This document shows, one piece after another, positions 22,701 through 31,700 of a stretch of 64,000 bases of DNA. The stretch is from Aquatica leii. Its lineage: Eukaryota > Arthropoda > Insecta > Coleoptera > Lampyridae. A program made the translations under genes and the position numbers. Every line of letters begins with the position of its first letter. Position 1 is the stretch's first letter. The stretch lies in contig CM069436.1 in the NCBI GenBank assembly GCA_035610365.1, positions 88,723,912 to 88,787,911 of the forward strand, written 5' to 3'. The notes beneath the pieces were generated by a model. The model was not told the origin of the DNA. It ran no database searches and saw only the letters and a list, made by a program, of their open reading frames with translations.

Positions 22701-25700
22701 TTAAGAAGACCGTCTTCTACTATCAAAGAGTCCCACTGCGCCCAGTATGCTTTGATATTTTTGCCCAAAGCACTCACTTCTTCCCAGGTTGGTCGTCGGC
22801 CGCTTTCTTTCCAGTCCAGGAGTAGTCTTATTTTAGGATCGTCTTCTTGTTCGCGACGTAACTGCTCAGGTTCCCACTCATCATTGTCTTCTGGACAAGG
22901 CATCAGCGTTCCGATGACTGCTTCCGGCACGGTGTTCTGTGTCATAGTCATACTCTTGCAGTCTCTCGATCCATCTTGCTACTTGTCCTTCTGGGTTACG
23001 GAACTGCAGTAGCCATTTTAAAGCGGCGTGGTCTGTTCTCAGTAAAAATTTTCGTCCATACAAATACTTGTAGAAATGTTCGATGGACTTAACGACTGCT
23101 AACAGCTCCCTCCTAGTCACGCAATAATTTCTTTCTGGCCTGGACAAAACCTTGCTAAAGTACGCGATAACCTTTTCTTGTCCATCTTGAACCTGCGAAA
23201 GGACCGCGCCTATGGCCAGATTGCTTGCGTCGGTATCCAAAACAAATTTTCCATCTTCCCTTGGATAACTCAGAATCGGCGAAGTGACTAGAGCTTGTTT
23301 TAGTTGATTAAAAGAATTCTCGCAGTCTTCATTCCATCTAAATTCTGCTTTTTCTTCGGTTAATTTTGTCAATGGTTTGGCAATATTGGCAAATCCGGGT
23401 ACAAATCTCCTATAATAAGTGCACAACCCAAGGAAACTTCGGACCTGATGTTTGTCGATCGGTCTTGGCCATGCTTGCACTGCTCGGATTTTGTCTGGGT
23501 CAGCCCTTACTCCATCTCTAGATACGACGTGGCCAAGGTATTGGACTTCCTTCTTAAATACGTGGCACTTCTTCGGGCTCAGTTTGAGGTTAGCCCCACG
23601 TAATCGCTAGAACACTTCCTTCAAGTTGTTCAAGTGTTCTTCGAACGACCTTCCAACCACGATCACGTCGTCCAGGTAAACCAAGCAGGTCTTCCAAGAC
23701 AACCCGCGCAAGATGGTCTCCATCAAACGCTCGAACGTTGCAGGAGCGTTACACAGGCCGAAGGGCATTACAGTGAACTGCCACAAACCAGTTCCGATCG
23801 TAAAAGCTGTTTTTTTAACGATCCTTGGATTCTAATTCTACCTGCCAGTATCCACTCTTTAAATCTAACGTAGAAAACCACTGGGATCCTGACAGGGTGT
23901 CTAGCGTATCGTCAATTCTGGGTAAAGGGTAGCTGTCCTTTTTGGTCACGTCGTTTAGCTGTCTGTAGTCTACGCAAAACCTCGTTGATCCATCCTTCTT
24001 CTTTACGAGTACCACTGGGGATGCCCATGGACTACTTGAAGGTTCAATCACGCCTTCCCTCTCCATATCCGTAATTATTTGTTCCACTTCTTCCATTTTC
24101 GCCAAAGGCAGCCTGCGTGGATGTTGTCGTATCGGCCGAGCGTCTCCGGTATTAATTTTATGTTTCACCACGTTAGTTCTTCCTTTGGAGCCACTCTCCA
24201 GCGCGAACACATCTTGGTACTCTTGGATCAACACTTTAACTTTAGCCAGCTGGTCTTGGCTGAGGTTTTCGCATTTGGTAGTAAGAATGGCCAATAAATG
24301 TTGTGGACACTTCTTCGGCGACGTATCTTCGTTCGACTTCACGCATCTCACAATTTGTGATACTGGCGTGCATTGGCCTACCACGGTCTTCTTTTTCAGC
24401 GTTACAGGATCTGAGTTGATGTTTAAGATCCTTACTGGCATCGTATTCTTTACTCGTACTAAAGTTCTACCAACGAGTAGTCCCTTTTCAACTAAACCGC
24501 CCTCCATTGGTTCAATCGCGCCTATGTAGCCTTCCCGGAGATTTCCATCCAGGCGTGCCATCACCACACTTTCAGTCCTTGCAGGCAGAGTCACGTTTTC
24601 ACTCAATAAGACTTGCACGGCTGCCTTCTCTGACGAATGATAAGGAATTTCTTCATTGTCGATCTTCAGGACATCGTTCTTCATATCCAAATGGAACCCA
24701 TACTTCTTTATCACGTCCATTACCAGGATAACTTCTTCCGTGATGTCGGCTACCAGTACTTGATGGTCGAGTACTCCATTTTCCAAACCAATGGTTACTT
24801 TGACATGTCCGTGAGTAGGTATTTCTTCGCCCGTCGCCGTTCGAAGTCGTACTGTAACTGGTGATGTCTTCTCGTTTTCCAATAACATGTCAGGACGAAT
24901 GATGGTCTTTGTCGCTCCCGTGTCAACCAGTAACTGAACGCTTCTTCCATTGATCTTGCCATCGAGATAAATGCTATGCAACTGCTCCCTAGGCGATGCC
25001 ATTTGAATGGTAATCTCCGGGGCATGGCTCGTTGAGGTCGACTTTCGCCCCATTCGGTCGACCCGTTCTAGTTTTCCGGACGCTCTTCTGGTCTTCTTTT
25101 GGGCTTAGTACAACGGCGTCGTACGTGGCCCACTTCTCCGCAGTTCCAGCACGTCAGTTCTCTTCCTCGAGCTTCTCGTTCCCGAAATACCCGTCGCACT
25201 ATGTCTTCAATGCTTTCTTCTGTGTGCGAGGATACTTCTGCAGCGCAACGGAGCTTATGGCTGCCTCAGTGCGACGCTTGTTTCGCCGCCTCGAACTCCA
25301 AAGTATGGGTTAATGCGTCATCCAACGTCTTCGGTCGAGCTAACCGGAGGGTCTGCTGTGTTTCGCTGTCTCGGAGGCCGTCTACAAAGGTTTGAATAGC
25401 CAACTGCTCCAAGAAGGTATCTGGCGCTGTAGGATACGCAAGCCGTGTTAGTCTGGCGATGTCAGCCTCAAACTCTTGAAGACTTTCGGCAGCTTTCTGA
25501 ACCCGACTTTTAATTTGAGCTTGATAGACTTGTTGAAGATGGGCATCTCCATATCTCATTTCTAATCGTGATATTAAGAGTTCGTAATTTTCTTGCAGAT
25601 GGTCCGGGACAGTTTGTAAAATTCCAAGCGCTTCTCCACGTAAGGACACTATTAAAGACGTCGCTTTCTGCTTGTTGCTCCAACCATTAGCAGTAGCTGC

Positions 25701-28700
25701 GGCTTTAAACTGCTTGTAGTAGGTTGACCATGGAACTTTACCATCAAAATTCGGTGGTACAACTTTGAACTTGTGAGTGTTTTCTTCTCGACGATCCATT
25801 ATTAAATCTTCACTCGTGACGCTTCCTTCACCGTGACAATTCATTTGGGTCATTCTTTCTTCAAGCAGTTGTATTCTTTCTCTCAATTTTTTCTCTATCT
25901 TGTCTTCTATGGTTCTTGAATTTTCATTTAACTTCTCTTCTATTATGTCATTCACAGAATCGCAAATTTCTTCTTTTAAGTTTAACATGTCTGCTTGGGT
26001 TTCCTCTTGAACAATTTTAATTTGATTTTCTATGCTCGTTCGTATTTCTTCTTTTAAACTTCTAGAATTTTCTTCCATTTTCTGAGAATGTTCGGAGAGT
26101 TTTTCTTCAATTTTCTGTGAATTTTCTTCCATTTTTCTATTCATCGATTCTTGACCATTTTTTATTGATTCAAGAAATTCAAATAGTTTTGCATCTATTT
26201 TAACTGCTTGCAAACGCGTCACCGGCATAAATTTGAATATAACACGAATATAAAGTTTAAATACACTACTTTTTAAAATGCAGTTTTTGTATAACACAAA
26301 ATTTTAATAACGATCCACTTGTTAATATTAAACCACTAGTGTACGGAAACGAATTTAATAATATCGCGATCACGCACTTGTTAAAAGAAAAAGTTTAATA
26401 AACACTATTTTATACTTTATAAATAAACACGCGTATCGCAAACTTAAAAGTTATTTACGTAATCAATGTTTTTATTACGGGAGCGATTTCAAATAACTTA
26501 ATGGTATTCACACTAAAAATCGCGAACGGTTTGTTCTATTCGATACCTCAACACCTGACGCCACTGTTACGTCTTTATTTATTAAAAACTAATTTATTTA
26601 TAACGACTAAAAATTATGTTTACTTATTCTAGAAATATGTACACTTTTATATTAACTGAACTAATTAAATTTAAATATCTAAGGATAAAAACTGACAGAA
26701 ATTTATATAAAACAATAATATGCTATCACTTACGCGACGATAAGATAAAGTCACTAACTTGTTTGTTTACACTATAGGTCACGTTCACTCGATTCGGTGT
26801 ACACTGTTATTTATTTAAAACTTCGCACGTGCTAATCATTTATTTATCTTCACTTGAATAATCTTCTTAATACAGCTGCATTCGCGTTACGACAATAACT
26901 GACCTACGATCTGTCTCGTCGCTATATAAAGACATACGGAAATCCTTCTCGAGCGTTCCCTACTTTTCGCGATAACTTCTAGAAAAATAGATAACAGCTT
27001 CTAGAAGGCTCTTGCATTTGCAAGTAATTTCTCGAGCGTTTCAATACTATATGGATTATTTATTTAAAAAATGAAACAAGATCTTGTAACTACATAAAAA
27101 AAGTTATTTTTAAATAACTTTCAAATTTCAATTTATATTTTGAGTAGGTCCAACAAGATATTCTCTAGCGTCAGGGCCGGACTTAGGGGAGGGCAAGCTG
27201 GGCTACAGCCCCAGGGCCTCCACAAAAGAGGGGCCCATACAATAGAGACTTCGGAAAAAAAATTTCAAATTCAGACTAGTAAACACCAGTAAACAACTTT
27301 TCCTTTCATTTTTTATTTCGCGTTTTACCTTTACCTACGGTACTTTGTTGTACAAACTTGATTACATGAAATATGAACAAAAATCGTCGATCTATATTTG
27401 TTTACTCCAATCAGGCAATCAGTAAAATTCATTTTATTTGGAAAATAATTTGGGGCTAAGGGGCCTCCACTCCTTTGTTGCCCCGAGGCCTCCAGACCTT
27501 TAAATCCGGCCCTGTCTAGCGTTACCATCTAAATTGAAATTGGATCGTAGCTGGTAAAATAACTCATTTTACATACAACTGTTTTTATTAGATTGAAATC
27601 AGAGCTTTGCCACGGTAACACGTTCAGGTTATTTTGCTGTACTTAATTTTGCACTAACTTGGATGTATGTATAGGGGCATTGTCTTTAAAGAGTAAACAA
27701 AATTAATAATAACAATATAAAAGACTATAACTAGCCTATATTCTGAGTAACTGTTGAATTATTGTTTGACGTGCATATTGTAATAGTGGAGAAATGAAAA
27801 TAACTTTAAGTATTATAGAAGGTCGGTTATTGAAAGATGTAATCGTTCTCCGGATACAAAATTTGAATTGAAGGTTGAATAGCGTTGTTTAAAATACCTA
27901 AGTAGCCTTCTGTATCAAGACGACCTTCAATCACCCAACAAACGCCTGGGCTATAGGAACTCACCTAACCCCTAACCCCATATATATACTACACTTTTTG
28001 GAGCTTGTGTAATTAACTTCATAACGACTTCTTGGAGGCCGAAACACTTATAGAGGTGCGTCATTTGAACTTTTTTTTGTCACTAAAAACAACACGGTTC
28101 CAAAAGTCCAGTGGTTTATCGACGTTTGCGTCTTGCAAATTCCAGCCGTCCTCTTTTATTCTTTGCTAAGAATTTTTTTTATAGCTGCTTGATTTTTTTT
28201 ATTCCGGCCCCTTTCAGTTTTGTCTGTGGGATTAACTGTCATCCCGAAAATTCGGCTTCGGCTAGAGCATTTTGGAAAGTTGTAAAAAGATTTTGAGTAC
28301 CATATGCCACTAACGCCGCGTCCGGGGCTACCGTAGACACTATGGGTCTGTCACTTCCGGTGGTCCTGTTTATCGCATGCTCACGATACTACTTAACTCG
28401 GATAAGTCTTACAGTAGTTCGTGAAATCATAAACATTCGAGCAATTGCTCGAACACAATACCGCGCGCTAACTCCACGATGATTTGAGTTTTTGAATCAA
28501 TACTTGTATGTGCAGGCATTATCAACAACAAATAGTTTTCTAAAAAAAAACTTACTAACTTGGTGCTATATTTCTACTAAATCATAAATTAAACTAAAAA
28601 CTACAATGACTCTTACTATAGTTAAGGATAGCGACAATTCACATTCACAATTCAAATATAATAAACAATAGACCGACCAATTAAAATTTTAATACTATAA

Positions 28701-31700
28701 CATCGATTTAAAAACTAAAAATAGTAAACAAATATAAAGGTAAAATGCTTTATTGTTCTTAATTGACATTTCTGAAAAATACAATAGGAACAATTATTTA
28801 TCGTATTATAGTAAAGCAGGATATTAGCGACAAGGAAAACACGAATTTCTTGTTTATCGTATTAGTGATGATGCCTCCTCCGCCCCTAAAGGAACGTAAC
28901 GTGGAAATGCAATGACACATTAAGTTTGATTTATTTATTCTTATTATTCTATAGCTCGAAAACCGAGTTCTCTAACGTAATCTTGCACGATTTTTACTGT
29001 GTGCGGCCTCGCAATGGCATAAAAAAAATTAATCTTTAATTTAGTCGAGGTAAGGTACCACAAGAACTGATAAAATCTCTTCGAAGTACTTAGCACTCGT
29101 TAAACCTCTTCTCATGTGTCCACGATCGCCCCTAAGGATGAAAGCAGGGTGGGTTTATTCTCCCATGGAAATTGTACAGCAGGTCATGCAAGAACCAGTT
29201 CTATAACCAGTCCGGTCTTTAATGCAGCATTTTACAGATCGCTCTCCTGGTCTTCGGTACACTTTTCTTCTTCGGTCGCTATCATAGAGCTATATCCTAG
29301 TCTAATATGAGAACAGAACAGACCTCTACTGTTCCAATGTTTAATTCAGATGATCTCGTGCAAAGCGTTTGACGATGAGGGATCAGGTTACTTTCTTGTA
29401 GTCTTCTTCTTACTGTCCACTGACTAATAGCCACTACTCGTATTTCACGGAGCTGTTGTTGCAGTTGAACCGCTTTAAAGCGACAATTTGTTAAGATTGT
29501 TGACAATAAAGGGGTCATCACTGTCTAGCAACAGCTCGCTGGCTAAATCCATTTTCGGTTAAAGCAATTACAATTACATATTATGGAAAACAAATAATGT
29601 GTAAATTTCAATTTGATTTCTATGCACACAAGTGTATTTCGTATAAAAATAAAATGCCGTTTACTGTTACAAATCATTTAAAAGTAAGAATATATTGATT
29701 TTTTAGTTTTTGTGGATAAACAATTTGATCTTCTGGTATTGTAAATGTTTATTATTTGTCTAATTTCAATTTCTTGAACATCATCGCGAACGGCCACGAA
29801 TGATTTCCGATTGCATTAGCTGACAGGTTTAGTTTACACCGCTAACGATTTCATTCAAATTAACCAGGATGTCCCGTTTTTTGTTTAGTTGAGTGTACGT
29901 GACCAAATCTAACTTATCTCGACTTTTTAATTTGTTTACGCTAGGTTGATACAACATGTGACAACTATCTCAAAAATAAAAAACACAAACAGTGTAATTT
30001 TAAGAGTTGATAGCATCTCCCTAAGCGTCATTATTTTAAAAGTGTCAAATGGAATGTCTGTTTTTTGGTATTTCTGAATAGCATTTTTAAAGACTTTTTC
30101 AACGATGTATCATAAGTGGGACAAATTTACATTTTTGAAAGTGGAGTGGCCGGAAGTGAAAGGGGGGTGTGCCATACTGACCATGTCAACTTGGTTCCCC
30201 CTCCGTATTGTCGAAGCGAGTTTTTGTAATTTTTGATATTATTTGTTATTGCAAACATATTCCCAGTCCAAAGTTTTCAAATTGATACATTGTATATGTA
30301 TGTCTTCGGACATTCGCATAGTAATTTAAGTGCTTCGTTCTTTTCTGTGCATATTCTATATTATATTTACGCTAAAAATTAGTACATTAGGAAAGCTCTA
30401 CAACAACCTCCAGTATTAGGAAAAATAAAAAAACAGTTAAACTGGTATGGGCATACCGCTAAATAGGGACTGTGTAATGGAAATAGGAAACCCGATCAGA
30501 GGCAAAAAAGGAAGACCAAGAGCCAGAGGAAGAGAGATGGATCAGATATAGAGGACAAGCAAAGTATGGAAGAAATAGATAAAAAAGACGGGGATTCCCA
30601 ATCCGACGTCTGCAAGGACAGAAAGAACCGTGAAAGAAGAAGATTTAATTTTCATAATATCAATATCAAGTTTCTATTCCCTTATATACTGCTAGTTTTC
30701 CGATGTCATACTCCGTTCTGTGTTAAAACCATCTATTTAGCGGACGATTACAGCAGTGGTCAATGTCCCTAAAAAAATACTAAAATTTGTTTTATTATTA
30801 ATCTAAAATTTGTTACCAACCTTTACTGTAGTTGGTTCCGTTGGTAACAAGCACGTCACTATGGCTAGGCTACGATGTCGGTGAGTGGACGTGGTTGAGA
30901 AACTATAAAAAAAGACAGAAAAACTAGGCGTCACTCTTTGTACTAATAACTTCGGTTCGAAGATACAAGGTTACGTCTGAACCCACTCACAAGCGAATAG
31001 GATACAGCAAATAAACGCAAGAACAACGTAATAAGCATATATAATTATATACAACGATAACATGTACTATATCTCTAAGTTTATTTTAACAGAATAATAA
31101 TAATTTAAAGAATTATATAGCAAATAGAATAGTTAATAATCAGCGTAACTACAAACGTAATCGATCAACTATTTTGTTTACATACAGTCGCGAATCAATA
31201 CATATAATTAATAACAATGATTAAATTGAGTACTAAAAAAAACTTACTTCACCGAAGTTCCTTGTAACAAGTAGTAAAACGATGCGAAATTTTTAGCAAA
31301 ACATTTTGTTTACAGAATTTTACGTTTCAAGGTCTCCTGAATCAGAAAAATGTATTTTTATTTGTCTATATTCTTTTGACTTGGATATCTTTCTTCAATT
31401 TGAAAATAAAAAATATGTAGAAATTCCTTATAGGAAAGTTGTGTGGTGACCACACCAGTTTTTTTGCCATAGACTAGACGTGCGTAGTATGTAAGCTTAC
31501 ATCTACGGCGTTATGTACCTAAATCTGGCCTTGATTACATTCAAACAGTCAAGAAACTTTAATGGTATTAATGGTCAACGTACTCAAGACAAACTGCATT
31601 ACATAAAGATGTTTTAAATTTACGACTGAAAGTATAAGAATTTAGTATGGATTTACAACTAGATCTTTTATAGTTGCAAATTAGAATAAGTAAAACGGTG

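Larger units (their letters stand above)
20413..27043 (-). mobile_element. Ty3/Gypsy retrotransposon copy B with macrodomain, near full length
   Basis: Inserted antisense in ALKBH2 intron 2. In element order: 5' LTR (27043-26565), primer-binding region, gag with coiled coil and CCHC knuckle, protease, RT, RNase H, integrase, macrodomain, CCCH finger, polypurine tract, 3' LTR (20874-20413). The outermost ~20 bases of the 3' LTR do not match the 5' LTR, so no target duplication can be defined. Protein-level lesions: a gag TGA at 25266-25268, an RT frameshift at about 23815, RT TAG at 23607-23609, a ~75-bp deletion between RNase H and integrase near 22880, and a TAG at about 22658. It cannot be autonomous. 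Confidence 0.95.

Noticed and set aside
20413..27047. A 4-5 bp target duplication for Gypsy copy B (ATAC after 27043)
   Set aside because: The outer end of the 3' LTR is eroded, so no matching left copy can be identified.
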